DNA of 64,000 nt from Aldehydirespirator sp965116665 (GTDB lineage: Bacteria; Actinomycetota; Acidimicrobiia; Acidimicrobiales; Aldehydirespiratoraceae): assembly GCA_965116665.1 (NCBI GenBank), contig OZ220709.1, forward strand, positions 682,001 through 746,000. Reading direction: 5' to 3'. The translations under genes and the position numbers were made by a program. The notes beneath the pieces are model-generated. The model did no database searches. It saw nothing but the letters and a program-made list of their open reading frames with translations, and was not told where the DNA came from. Each line of letters opens with the position of its first letter. Position 1 is the first letter of the stretch. Shown here one piece after another: positions 1 through 8,139 of the stretch.

Positions 1-1
1 C

Positions 2-1378
2 GTCGGCGCCGCCCTGGTGACCCTGCTCGACGAGCAGCGCGCCGAGGTGGCGGCCCGCACCGGCATCGAGTTGGAGATCACCCGCATCGCGGTGCGCTCC
101 ACCGCCAAGGACCGGGGCCTGCGCGTGGACCCGTCGGTGTTCTGCACCGACGCGGCCGCGGTCGTGGCCGATCCGGACGTGGACCTGGTGGTCGAGGTCA
201 TCGGAGGGATCGAGCCGGCCCGCACGTTGTTGAGCAACGCCATCGCGGCCGGCAAGCCCGTCGTGACCGCCAACAAGGAGCTGCTGGCCAACTACGGCGC
301 CGAGCTGTTCGGTGCGGCCGACGACGCGGGCGTGGACCTGCTGTTCGAAGCGGCTGTGGCCGGGGCCATTCCGCTCATCCGTCCCCTGCGGGAGTCGCTG
401 GCGGCCGAGCCGGTGGAGCGGATCATGGGCATCGTCAACGGCACCACCAACTACATCCTCACCCAGATGGCCGAGCGGGGCGCCAGCTACGCGGAGGCTC
501 TCAGCGAGGCCCAGAGCCTGGGCTACGCCGAGCGCGACCCGACCGCCGACGTCGAGGGTTTCGACGCCGGGGCCAAGGCCGCCATCATCGCAACCGTCGC
601 GTTCGGGGCCGTGGTGGTGGCCGGCGACGTGTACCACGAGGGAATCTCCCGGCTCACGCTCCATGACATCGAGATGGCCCGCCGTCTCGGCTACGCGGTC
701 AAGGCCATCGCGGTGGCCGAGCGCACCGGCAACGGTGAGGCCGAACAGCCGGAACTGGCCGTCCGGGTCCACCCGGCCATGGTGCCGTTCCAGCATCCCC
801 TGGCCAGCGTGCGGGACAGCTTCAACGCGGTGTTCGTCCAGGGAGACGCCGTCGGTGAGCTCATGTTCTACGGGAGAGGTGCAGGCGGGCGACCCACGGC
901 GAGTGCCGTCCTGGGCGACCTCGTGGATGCCGCGGTGAACCTCACTTCGGGCGGCCGCGGCCGCATCGGACACCTGGTCCGGGCCCGGATCCGGTCCATC
1001 GACGACCTGCGGTCCGCCTACTACATCGGCCTCGAAGTCGCCGACCGGCCCGGCGTCCTGGCCGCGGTGGCCGATGTGTTCGGGCGCCACGGCGTGTCGA
1101 TCCGGTCCATGGAGCAGCACGGCCCCAGAGGCCGACCGAGTAGGCGAGCGAATCCGGCCCGTGAGCGCAGCGAACAAGAGCGGGAGACACCCCCTCACGA
1201 CGCAGACGGCTCCCGACGGTTCGCGGACGCTCCCGGCGGTGACGCCAGCCTCGTGTTCATTACCCACGAGTGCCGCGAGCGCGACCTGCAGTCCACCCTT
1301 CGAGAGCTTCGAGACCTCGAGCCGGTACACGAGCTGGGGACCGTCATCCGCGTCATCGGCGACGAGAACCCGCACTGA
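2..1378 (+). CDS. hom: Homoserine dehydrogenase, 5'-truncated by window edge, ACT domain carries an inserted repeat
   Basis: Reduces aspartate semialdehyde to homoserine on the way to threonine and methionine. The frame is open from base 2 (V-G-A-A-L, the end of the Rossmann nucleotide loop), so only a short N-terminal piece is missing. The substrate-domain motif GIVNGTTNYI lies at about 428-457, and a C-terminal ACT domain begins near base 1018. Between SIRSMEQHGP and DASLVFITH the ACT domain contains about 39 extra residues rich in Arg, Glu and Pro. Half of these are encoded by a copy of a dispersed repeat (1127-1194). The reading frame is intact through the insertion. thrC starts 2 bases after the stop, so the two are almost certainly co-transcribed. 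Family assignment is secure; whether threonine feedback through the ACT domain survives the insertion cannot be told. Confidence 0.93.
   Translation, partial: VGAALVTLLDEQRAEVAARTGIELEITRIAVRSTAKDRGLRVDPSVFCTDAAAVVADPDVDLVVEVIGGIEPARTLLSNAIAAGKPVVTANKELLANYGAELFGAADDAGVDLLFEAAVAGAIPLIRPLRESLAAEPVERIMGIVNGTTNYILTQMAERGASYAEALSEAQSLGYAERDPTADVEGFDAGAKAAIIATVAFGAVVVAGDVYHEGISRLTLHDIEMARRLGYAVKAIAVAERTGNGEAEQPELAVRVHPAMVPFQHPLASVRDSFNAVFVQGDAVGELMFYGRGAGGRPTASAVLGDLVDAAVNLTSGGRGRIGHLVRARIRSIDDLRSAYYIGLEVADRPGVLAAVADVFGRHGVSIRSMEQHGPRGRPSRRANPARERSEQERETPPHDADGSRRFADAPGGDASLVFITHECRERDLQSTLRELRDLEPVHELGTVIRVIGDENPH
1127..1194 (+). repeat. Dispersed repeat, copy A, inserted in frame inside hom
   Basis: The segment running from AGAGGCCGACCGAGTAGGCG to CGAACAAGAGCGGGAGA matches, in reverse complement, the intergenic copies at 56055-56150 and 61017-61111 (shared core GTGAGCGCAGCGAACAAGAG). 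Compared with those copies, the central part (the CCCCCATAGGGG and GGCCGTGGCCCGAGCG region) is missing. It is translated in the hom frame without a stop. Confidence 0.8.
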
Positions 1379-1380
1379 CC

Positions 1381-2778
1381 ATGCGCTACATCAGCACCCG
1401 GTCCGCGCCCGGGCACGGGCGGGGCCTCCCGTTCGACTATGTGCTGCTGGCCGGTCTCGCTCCCGACGGAGGCCTCTACATACCGGAGGAGATTCCCAAG
1501 CTGCCCGCCGGCCTGGTCACGGCGGTGAGCGGCCTCAGCTACGCCGAGCTCGCGGCCCGGCTGATGGCTCCGTACGTGGGCGACGCCGTGGACCGCGAGG
1601 CGCTCGAGGCGATGGTCGTCGACGCCTACGGCTCCTTCACCCACCCCGACGTGTGCCCGCTGGTGGCCCTTGACGACGATCACTGGCTGCTCGAGCTGTT
1701 CCACGGCCCCACGTTCGCCTTCAAGGACATCGCCCTGCAGGTCGTGGCCCGGCTCTTCGACCACGAGCTCGAGCGCCGCGACGACCGGGCCATGATCGTC
1801 GCGGCGACGTCCGGCGACACCGGCTCGGCGGCCATGGAGGCCGTGGCCGGCCGGGAGCGCATAGACATCGTGGTGCTGCACCCCGCCGGCCGCACCAGCG
1901 AGATCCAGCGCCGCCAGATGACGACGCTGGACGCGGCCAATGTTCACGCGGTGGCGGTGGACGGCACCTTCGACGACTGCCAGGACCTGGTCAAGGCGAT
2001 GTTCAGCGACCGAGCATTCCGGGTCGAGACGAAGCTGGCTGCGGTGAACTCCATCAACTGGGCCCGGGTCGCGGCCCAGATCGTCTACTACGTCTGGGCG
2101 GTCGGGCGTCTGGCCGACGAGCGACCGGTCACGTTCTGCGTCCCCACCGGCAACTTCGGCAACGTTCTCGCGGGCCACTACTCCCGCCGGATGGGACTGC
2201 CGAACGAGCGCCTGCTGATCGCCTCGAACACCAACGACATCCTCAGCCGGCTCATCGAGACCGGCGAGCTGGCCGCGCACGATGTGGTGCCCACCCTCTC
2301 GCCCAGCATGGACATCCAGATCTCGTCCAATCTCGAGCGCCTCCTGTTCGAGTTGTTCGACGGCGACGGCACGGCGACGACGGGCCTGCTCGCACAGTTC
2401 CGGGCCGGGGGGCGAGCCGGGCTGAGCGCCGAACAGCACGAGCGGCTCAGGGCCGAGTTCTCAGGTGACCGGCTCGACGACCGGGAGACGCTCGAGGTGA
2501 TGGGCCGGGTCCACGCCGACTCGAAGATGTTCGTCGACCCTCACACCGCGGTCGGGATCGGTGTGGCCGAGCGGTGCCGCCGGCCGGGTGAGCTGGTCGT
2601 GACCCTGGCCACGGCCCATCCGGCCAAGTTCACCGAGGCTGTGCAGCGGGCCACCGGAAGCCTGCCTGAAGCGCCCCCGGCGCTGGCGGCGGTGGCCGGC
2701 CGGCCCGAGCGCTGCGCCTCGCTGCCAAACGACATCGCCGCGATCAAGGACTTCGTCCGCTCAGCACGTCGAGGCTGA
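1381..2778 (+). CDS. thrC: Threonine synthase
   Basis: PLP-dependent conversion of phosphohomoserine to threonine. The 465-residue protein has the long-form N-terminus (YISTRSAPG ... GLAPDGGLYIPEE) followed by the PLP-lysine motif HGPTFAFKDIALQ (about residues 106-118), the phosphate-binding SGDTGSAA (about 142-149) and the PTGNFGN loop. The long form differs from the short (about 360 aa) mycobacterial type. The ATG start is 2 bases after the hom stop. Homoserine kinase (thrB), which often follows thrC in actinobacteria, is absent here; the next gene is rho, 188 bases away. Confidence 0.95.
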   Translation: MRYISTRSAPGHGRGLPFDYVLLAGLAPDGGLYIPEEIPKLPAGLVTAVSGLSYAELAARLMAPYVGDAVDREALEAMVVDAYGSFTHPDVCPLVALDDDHWLLELFHGPTFAFKDIALQVVARLFDHELERRDDRAMIVAATSGDTGSAAMEAVAGRERIDIVVLHPAGRTSEIQRRQMTTLDAANVHAVAVDGTFDDCQDLVKAMFSDRAFRVETKLAAVNSINWARVAAQIVYYVWAVGRLADERPVTFCVPTGNFGNVLAGHYSRRMGLPNERLLIASNTNDILSRLIETGELAAHDVVPTLSPSMDIQISSNLERLLFELFDGDGTATTGLLAQFRAGGRAGLSAEQHERLRAEFSGDRLDDRETLEVMGRVHADSKMFVDPHTAVGIGVAERCRRPGELVVTLATAHPAKFTEAVQRATGSLPEAPPALAAVAGRPERCASLPNDIAAIKDFVRSARRG

Positions 2779-2831
2779 CTCCCCGGCTGGCAAGCCACGC
2801 GACACTCGCGAGGCTGAATCGGCCGCGGTGG

Positions 2832-2861
2832 TTGCAGTCCCGCGCGTTTGGTGCCTAGCCT
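2832..2861 (+). promoter_or_regulatory. Candidate rho promoter
   Basis: TTGCAG (2832-2837), an 18-base spacer and TAGCCT (2856-2861) lie in the 188-base gap between thrC and rho. It is followed by a hairpin (2901-2934), leaving an mRNA leader of about 100 bases. Inferred from consensus only. Confidence 0.4.
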
Positions 2862-2900
2862 TCGCCACATCGCCTCGCGCCTTCGGCGTGACGGCTTGTC

Positions 2901-2934
2901 CCCGGCTCGTCATGCGTCGCTTCGCCGAGCCGGG
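2901..2934 (+). promoter_or_regulatory. Hairpin in rho leader
   Basis: A perfect 9-bp inverted repeat (CCCGGCTCG at 2901-2909 and CGAGCCGGG at 2926-2934) with a 16-base loop lies 33 bases before the rho start. There is no T-run after it, so it is not an intrinsic terminator. It could be a leader structure for rho autoregulation, or the end of the thrC message. Confidence 0.45.
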
Positions 2935-2966
2935 ATGCCTGAGTCCGACAACCGGGGAATTCATCC

Positions 2967-4535
2967 GTGGAAGCGACCGAGATGCGGCGGTCAACGCTGC
3001 AACGCAAAGACCGTGGCGAACTCAATCAAATCGCCGCCGCGCTGGGGGCCAAGCCGTCCAGCCGGGCCCGCAAGGACGAGATCATCCAGTTGATCATCGA
3101 CCTCACCGCCGACGGCGCCAGGATCCCGCCGCCGAGCGAGACCGGATCGCCCGAGAGCGCACCGGACGCCACCGCCGAATCCGACGGCCGCACGGCGCGC
3201 AGCTCAGCCGCCAAGGGCAAAGACGGCGATCAGGCCGACGGCAACGGCCAGGACGGCGGCAACGGCCAGGACGGCGGCAACCGCGATCCTGCGGCCACCG
3301 AGCCGCGCGACGGCAACCGTGTCGCCGAACGCAGCGATGACGAGGTCGAGACGGGCAACCGGCGCCGGCGTCGCCGCAGCCGCGACCGCGACCGCGACCG
3401 CGAGGACAGCTGGGACGGCGATCCCGTGGCGGTGACAGGCCGCCTCGACCTCCGGGACGAGGGGTACGGCTTCCTGAGAGTCGAGGGCTGCCTGCCGAAC
3501 CGCAACGACGCCTACGTCCCCGTCAAGACGATCCGCCAGTACGGCCTGCGTCGCGGCGACCAACTGTCGGGCACGTCCCGCCCGGCGAACCGGGCCGAGA
3601 AGAACCCGGCCCTGTTGACACTGGAGTCCATCAACGGCGGTCCTGCCGAACCGACCGACCGCCCCCTCTTCGAGAGGCTCACGCCGATCCACGCGGTGCG
3701 TCGCCTGGCCCTGGAGCAGCCCGAGGACCCCGACGCCGTCAGCGCCCGCCTCATCGACCTGGTCGCACCCATCGGTGTCGGCCAGCGGGTCCTGGTCAAG
3801 GGGCCCAGAGGGTGCGGGGCCACCGAGCTGCTGGTGTCGATCATCGCCGCGATCGAGATGAACGAGCCTGACATCTACGTCATGGGGCTGTTCCTCGACC
3901 AGCGACCCGAGGACATCACCGAGGTGCGGCGCTGCATCCGGAACGGCGAGATGGCCGCCACCTCGTTCGACCAGACCTCCGAGGAGCATGTCCAGACGGC
4001 CGAGATGACCGTCGAGCGGGCCAAGCGCCTGGTGGAGTCCGGTCGCAACGTGGCTCTGGTGCTGGACAGCCTCACTGCTCTGGCTCAGGCGTACAACGCG
4101 GCGCTCTCGAACGCGGGCCGGGCCTACACCGGCAATGTCGAGAGCGGAGCCGTGCACATGCCCAAGAAGCTCTTCGGGGCCGGCCGCAACGTCTCCGAGG
4201 GCGGCTCGCTCACGATGGTCGCGTCGATCGTCTCGGAGGGGTCGAGCTCGCTGCCAGAGATCCTGTGCGACGAGTTCGTGGGCGCGGCCAACACCGAGAT
4301 CCACCTGGACAGGTGGGCCGCGCAGCTCGGGGTGTTCCCCGCGGTCGACCTGGGCGCCTCGGCGTCGCAGGATGAGGACCGCTTCCTCGATGCCGATGAG
4401 GTCCAGTCGCTGCAGCAGTTGCGACGCAGCTTCACCGAGGGGGCCGGCGACGGTCCGGCCGCCGCGGTCAAGGCCCTCGAGGCGGCGCTGGCGCGGCTGC
4501 GCGACACCTCCGCGAACGCCGAACTGCTGCGCTGA
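2967..4535 (+). CDS. rho: Transcription termination factor Rho homologue with substituted ATPase catalytic residues
   Basis: Rho is normally a hexameric RNA-dependent ATPase that terminates transcription. Domain order is complete over 522 residues: Rho N-terminal helical domain (LQRKDRGELNQIAAALGAKP, about residues 8-45), a low-complexity Gly/Asn/Asp/Arg linker, a cold-shock RNA-binding domain with GYGFLRVEG (about 165), and the RecA-like core with SARLIDLVAPIGVGQR. The core has lost key residues. Walker A reads GPRGCGAT with Ala285 where the P-loop lysine should be; the catalytic Glu in LIDERPEE is Gln312 (LDQRPED); the Walker B Asp (LVLDSLT, Asp367) is kept; the R-loop EEFKGTGN is DEFVGAAN; the arginine-finger region SGTRxEE is SASQDED (Gln468). 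GTG 2967 is used; ATG 2982 is an alternative. It occupies the standard actinobacterial rho locus, upstream of rpmE. The fold call is firm; loss of ATPase activity is inferred. Confidence 0.9.
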   Translation: MEATEMRRSTLQRKDRGELNQIAAALGAKPSSRARKDEIIQLIIDLTADGARIPPPSETGSPESAPDATAESDGRTARSSAAKGKDGDQADGNGQDGGNGQDGGNRDPAATEPRDGNRVAERSDDEVETGNRRRRRRSRDRDRDREDSWDGDPVAVTGRLDLRDEGYGFLRVEGCLPNRNDAYVPVKTIRQYGLRRGDQLSGTSRPANRAEKNPALLTLESINGGPAEPTDRPLFERLTPIHAVRRLALEQPEDPDAVSARLIDLVAPIGVGQRVLVKGPRGCGATELLVSIIAAIEMNEPDIYVMGLFLDQRPEDITEVRRCIRNGEMAATSFDQTSEEHVQTAEMTVERAKRLVESGRNVALVLDSLTALAQAYNAALSNAGRAYTGNVESGAVHMPKKLFGAGRNVSEGGSLTMVASIVSEGSSSLPEILCDEFVGAANTEIHLDRWAAQLGVFPAVDLGASASQDEDRFLDADEVQSLQQLRRSFTEGAGDGPAAAVKALEAALARLRDTSANAELLR

Positions 4536-4616
4536 GCGTCTCTGTTGCCGGCATCGGGCGAAAGTTCGTTGCCGCGGGTTGTGACCAGCCCTTCCGACTT
4601 ACAGACTGGTGCCCCG

Positions 4617-4874
4617 ATGAAGGCCGAAATACACCCCGAGTACCGGCTGGTCGTCTTCTCCGACCAGTCCGCCGGAACGTCGTTCCTCACCAGGTCCACC
4701 ATCGCCACCGACGACACCATCGAGTGGTCCGACGGCAACACCTACCCGCTGGCCAAGGTCGAGATATCCAGCGCCAGCCATCCCTTCTTCACAGGGACCA
4801 TGAAGATCGTCGACACCGCGGGCCGCGTCGAGCGGTTCGAGCGCCGCTACGGCCGCCGCAAGGGCCGCGAGTAG
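4617..4874 (+). CDS. rpmE2: 50S ribosomal protein bL31, type B (zinc-free)
   Basis: An 85-residue ribosomal protein of the large subunit. It begins MKAEIHPEYRLVVFSDQSAG and contains WSDGNTYPLAKVEI and SHPFFTG, the type B pattern. It has no cysteines, so it lacks the zinc site of type A bL31. ATG 4617 follows an 81-base gap after rho. rpmE after rho is the usual actinobacterial arrangement; prfA, which usually follows, is instead at 31640. Confidence 0.92.
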   Translation: MKAEIHPEYRLVVFSDQSAGTSFLTRSTIATDDTIEWSDGNTYPLAKVEISSASHPFFTGTMKIVDTAGRVERFERRYGRRKGRE

Positions 4875-4904
4875 AGACGGCACCGAGCGCGGGCACTGTC
4901 GGCG

Positions 4905-5186
4905 ATGGACCACACGGAGAAACGGCAGATCCGCGCCGGCGCGGGCGACGCGCTGGCCAAGGCCTTCGAGATGATCGCCACCCCGGCCATCTTCGGGGTG
5001 GGCGGCTGGCTGGTCGACGGACGGCTCGGGACTTTCCCGCTGGTGACTCTGATACTGGTGCTGGTGGTCTTCGGCTACCAGGTGTGGAGCTTCGCTCGCG
5101 CCTACGGCACCAGCATGGACGAGGCCCTCGACAGTAGGCGGGCCGGCTATGGCGGCCCCGGCCCCGGGACGCCCGGCCAGCCATGA
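4905..5186 (+). CDS. AtpZ/AtpI-like small membrane protein, first gene of the ATP synthase operon
   Basis: 93 residues with two hydrophobic segments separated by a short turn (about residues 26-36 and 43-60: ATPAIFGVGGWLVDGRLGTF, then VTLILVLVVFGYQVW). The G-x-W-L-V-D-x-R turn is typical of the AtpZ family that assists assembly or Mg2+ supply of F1Fo ATP synthase. The C-terminus is Gly/Pro-rich. Its stop overlaps the start of the next gene by ATGA at 5183. Confidence 0.65.
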   Translation: MDHTEKRQIRAGAGDALAKAFEMIATPAIFGVGGWLVDGRLGTFPLVTLILVLVVFGYQVWSFARAYGTSMDEALDSRRAGYGGPGPGTPGQP

Positions 5187-5650
5187 GCGCCGTCCGGGAA
5201 GCTGTCCACGTGTCCGACGGTCCAGGGCTCTCGCCGGAGGCTCCTGAGGCGCCCGAGCGGGCTGTGGCCGCGGACATGGCCCGGCGCTCCGTCTTCTTCG
5301 CGGTTCCGCTGCTGGCGGGCGGCGCGGCGGGGTGGGGATGGTCCGGCGTTCTGTCGGTCGGGCTGGCCCTCGCGCTGGTGCTGGTCAACTTCGGGCTGGG
5401 CGCGGCCGCGATCGGCTGGGGCGCCCGGCTGGGCGCGGGACCGCTGATGGCCGCCGCGCTGGGTGGTTACGTGGTTCGCCTCGGTATCGTCACCGCCGCT
5501 GTGTTGCCCATCCGCCACCACGACTGGTTCGAGTTGCTGCCCTTCGCGGCGAGCCTGATCGCGACGCATCTGGGCCTGCTTATCGTCGAGGTCCGCCACG
5601 TCTCGGCCTCGCTGGCCTTCCCTGGCCTCAAACCGGAGAGATCGGCATGA
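5183..5650 (+). CDS. ATP synthase protein I-like membrane protein
   Basis: 155 residues with four predicted membrane spans after a hydrophilic N-terminus of about 35 residues. Position (second gene of the operon, directly before atpB) and topology match AtpI, the assembly chaperone of the c-ring. Sequence conservation of AtpI is weak, so the call rests mainly on context. It is coupled at both ends: ATGA overlap with the preceding gene at 5183 and with atpB at 5647. Confidence 0.6.
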   Translation: MSAVREAVHVSDGPGLSPEAPEAPERAVAADMARRSVFFAVPLLAGGAAGWGWSGVLSVGLALALVLVNFGLGAAAIGWGARLGAGPLMAAALGGYVVRLGIVTAAVLPIRHHDWFELLPFAASLIATHLGLLIVEVRHVSASLAFPGLKPERSA

Positions 5651-6414
5651 GCGTCCTGGCTCTCGAGTTCCCGCCTTTCGGCCACCTGTTCGACTGGCCC
5701 ACCATCTGGCTCGACGGCACGCCGCTGGCCATCAACAAGACGGTGCTCATCTACCTGGCCGCCACCGCGGCCACCATGGTGCTGTTCGGGCTGGCCGGGC
5801 GGACCCGCGAGTCCCTGGTTCCGGCCGGCGTGCAGCATGTGGCTGAGTCGGGCGTGAACTTCATCGAGAACTCGGTGGTGATGCAGACCATCGGCCCCGA
5901 CGGCAAGAAGTTCATGCCCTTCCTGACCTCGATGTTCTTCTTCATCCTGTTCTCGAACATCACCGAGGTCATCCCGTTCATACAGTTCCCGGCCAACGGC
6001 CGCATGGCCATCCCCATCACCCTGGCCCTGCTGGTGTGGGTGATCTACAACGTGCTCGGCGTCAAGAGCCAGGGCCTGTTCGGCTACCTGAAGAACTCGA
6101 TCTTCCCGCCGGACGTCCCCAAGGTTCTCTACGTCATCGTGACGCCCATCGAGCTGGTGTCCACCTTTGTGGTGCGGCCCTTCTCGCTGGCCATCCGGCT
6201 TTGGGCCAACATGGTGGCCGGGCATCTTCTGCTGGTCACCTTCGCCATCCTGACGGCCACCCTCTGGGACTTCTTCTACGTCCCGGCCGCGCTGCCCTTC
6301 CTGATGCTGATCGCGATGACCGCCTTCGAGATCCTGGTCTCGTTCCTGCAGGCCTTCATCTTCACCATCCTCACCGCGGTGTACATCGGCGGTTCCATGC
6401 ACGGCGCGCACTAA
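5647..6414 (+). CDS. atpB: F1Fo ATP synthase subunit a
   Basis: Membrane subunit a (255 aa) forming the proton half-channels of Fo. The essential arginine helix is visible as PFSLAIRLWANMVAGHLLL (about residues 179-197). The SNITEVIPF motif sits earlier, and the C-terminus has the LVSFLQAFIFTILTAVYI helix. Five to six membrane segments. ATG 5647 overlaps the upstream stop (ATGA). Confidence 0.95.
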   Translation: MSVLALEFPPFGHLFDWPTIWLDGTPLAINKTVLIYLAATAATMVLFGLAGRTRESLVPAGVQHVAESGVNFIENSVVMQTIGPDGKKFMPFLTSMFFFILFSNITEVIPFIQFPANGRMAIPITLALLVWVIYNVLGVKSQGLFGYLKNSIFPPDVPKVLYVIVTPIELVSTFVVRPFSLAIRLWANMVAGHLLLVTFAILTATLWDFFYVPAALPFLMLIAMTAFEILVSFLQAFIFTILTAVYIGGSMHGAH

Positions 6415-6461
6415 CCCGCGGCCTTCGACCAACCACTCATCACAACCACAGGAGAAAGCAA

Positions 6462-6719
6462 GTGCTTAGTCTTCTCGCACAGACCGCCACCGGCGAGTTC
6501 CTCGACGGCCTCAAGGCCATCGGTGCCGGCCTCGGCTATGGCCTCGCCGCGGTCGGCCCCGGCGTGGGCATCGGCCTCGTGGTCGGCAACGCCATCTCGG
6601 CCATGGCCCGCCAGCCCGAGTCCGCCGGCATGGTCCGGACCACGATGTTCCTCGGCATCGCCTTCACCGAGGCGCTGGCCCTCATCGGGTTCGTGGTCTT
6701 CATCCTGCTGCTCCCTTAG
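6462..6719 (+). CDS. atpE: F1Fo ATP synthase subunit c
   Basis: 85-residue two-helix proteolipid of the c-ring. The polar loop MARQPE joins a glycine-rich helix 1 (AAVGPGVGIGLVVGNAIS) to helix 2, which carries the ion-binding Glu in FTEALALIGFV. The residue after the Glu is Ala, as in proton-type rings, and there is no obvious Na+ signature. GTG 6462 is preceded by GGAGAAAGC (6451-6459), a good ribosome binding site. Confidence 0.95.
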   Translation: MLSLLAQTATGEFLDGLKAIGAGLGYGLAAVGPGVGIGLVVGNAISAMARQPESAGMVRTTMFLGIAFTEALALIGFVVFILLLP

Positions 6720-6720
6720 G

Positions 6721-6758
6721 GCCGAGCGGATAGCCGAGCGGATAGGCGAGCGGATAGG
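6721..6758 (+). repeat. 12-bp tandem repeat between atpE and atpF
   Basis: Three near-perfect copies of GCCGAGCGGATA directly follow the atpE stop and end 9 bases before the atpF ATG. The unit resembles the GGCCGAGCGAATAGGCGAGC end of the dispersed repeat found at 56055-56150. Confidence 0.75.
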
Positions 6759-6767
6759 AACGCGATC

Positions 6768-7514
6768 ATGGCAAGAACAACCCTCAGGCTGCTGGCAGCC
6801 CTAGGCGTGGCCGGTGCCGCGCTGGTTGCCGCAGCCGCACCTGCCGGGGCTGCGGGCGAGACCATCGGCGGCTGCGTCCTGGAACAGGTGCACCATGCCG
6901 AGGCGGAGTACGGGAGCCTGCAGGCGCTCGAGGAGGGGCCCAAGGAGGCCTTCGAGAAGTTCGAGGACGACCTCGAGGGCTGCGTCGAGGCTCCCAGCCC
7001 GATCCTGCCCGAACTCGACGAGATCATCTGGGGCGGCCTGGCCTTCGTGATCCTGTTCGTGTTCATGTGGTGGAAGGGCCTCCCGGCGGTGAAGCGGGCC
7101 ATGGACGCCCGCTCCGAGAAGATCCGGTCCGACCTCGACGCAGCCGATACGGCCAAGGCCGACGCCATGCGCACCAAGTCGGAGTACGAGGCCCAGCTGG
7201 CCGACGCCAAGACGGCTGCGGCCGCCATCATCGACGAAGCTCGAGCCCAGGCTGATCAGCTCCGTCAGGACCTGCAGGCCCGAGCCGAGACCGACATCGC
7301 CGAGCAGCGGGCCCGGGCCGCGGCCGACATCGAGTCGAGCCGCCGCCAGGCCATCGACGACCTGCGCACCGAGGTGGCTGCCATCGCGGTGGGCGCGGCC
7401 GAGCGGGTGGTGGGCGCCAGCCTCGACGCCGACGTGCACCGCTCCCTCATCGACGGCTACATCGACGACGTGGCCGGGGCCGGCAGCAACGGCGCGAACG
7501 GGAACGGGGCCTGA
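6768..7514 (+). CDS. atpF: F1Fo ATP synthase subunit b with an N-terminal signal-like extension
   Basis: Peripheral-stalk subunit b, 248 aa against about 160-180 usual. The membrane anchor (IIWGGLAFVILFVFMWWKGLP, about residues 86-106) is followed by the long Ala/Arg/Glu coiled coil (PAVKRAMDARSEKIRSDLDA onward), which is the normal protein. In front is an extra module: a typical signal peptide (TLRLLAALGVAGAALVAAAAPAGAAG, cleavage likely near residue 28-30) and about 55 acidic residues with two cysteines (GGC and EGC) that would lie outside the cytoplasm. ATG 6768 is the only plausible start in this frame upstream of the anchor. The extension is unusual; its role is unknown. Confidence 0.9.
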   Translation: MARTTLRLLAALGVAGAALVAAAAPAGAAGETIGGCVLEQVHHAEAEYGSLQALEEGPKEAFEKFEDDLEGCVEAPSPILPELDEIIWGGLAFVILFVFMWWKGLPAVKRAMDARSEKIRSDLDAADTAKADAMRTKSEYEAQLADAKTAAAAIIDEARAQADQLRQDLQARAETDIAEQRARAAADIESSRRQAIDDLRTEVAAIAVGAAERVVGASLDADVHRSLIDGYIDDVAGAGSNGANGNGA

Positions 7515-7570
7515 GCGCGATGCCGGCTGCCGATCCGATGGCCGACCGCCGGATCTCCGGGGTCTGAGCA

Positions 7571-8113
7571 ATGGCTGACGTAGCAGCCTCAGACCGCATC
7601 GGCGGGTACGCCGACGCCGTGCTGGCGGTGGCCCGGGCCGAGGGCGCCCAGGCCGTGGTCGAGGACGAGTTGGCCCGCTTCGCCGATGCGCTGCGCGCCA
7701 GCGACGAGCTGCAGTCGACCCTGGCGGACTCGGCCATAGACGTCGAACGCCGGATGCGGATCACCGAGGACCTGCTCGGAGGCCGGGCTCTCCCGGCCAC
7801 CGCGGCGCTGGTGTCGCTGGTGGTCGGTGCGGGCCGGGGCGGCGAACTCGTCGACATCATCGACGCCACCATCGACCGGGCCGCGGCGGGCCGCAACCGC
7901 CGGGTGGCCCGGGTGCGCAGCGCGGTCGGGCTCACCGGCGAGCAGCGGGCCCGGCTGGCTGAGGCCATCACGGCGTCGTCGGGGCTCGATGTCGAGATCC
8001 AGGCCATCGTCGACCCCAGCGTCGTCGGCGGGGTGGTCACCGAGATCGGAGACGATGTCATCGACGGCAGCGTGCGGACCCGCCTTCAGCAGATGCGATC
8101 CGGCCTCGGCTGA
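7571..8113 (+). CDS. atpH: F1Fo ATP synthase subunit delta
   Basis: 180-residue OSCP-type delta subunit that joins the peripheral stalk to the top of F1. The N-terminal helical domain starts YADAVLAVARAEG; the C-terminal region has the family signature VDPSVVGGVVTEIGDDVIDGSVRTRLQQM. It is separate from subunit b, unlike the b-delta fusion of mycobacteria. Confidence 0.93.
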   Translation: MADVAASDRIGGYADAVLAVARAEGAQAVVEDELARFADALRASDELQSTLADSAIDVERRMRITEDLLGGRALPATAALVSLVVGAGRGGELVDIIDATIDRAAAGRNRRVARVRSAVGLTGEQRARLAEAITASSGLDVEIQAIVDPSVVGGVVTEIGDDVIDGSVRTRLQQMRSGLG

Positions 8114-8139
8114 GCACGCCGGCCACCACCCCACACCGA

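Noticed and set aside
1100..1250. Frameshift or pseudogene in hom
   Set aside because: The frame is continuous and the ACT domain resumes (DASLVFITH ... LGTVIRVIG) after the insert; an in-frame insertion fits better.
1195..2439. Long antisense open frame opposite thrC (414 codons)
   Set aside because: Shadow of GC-rich codon usage; no domain and entirely within a well-identified gene.
3204..4304. Long antisense open frame opposite rho
   Set aside because: Low-complexity His/Gly/Val shadow with no recognisable domain; rho is certain on the plus strand.
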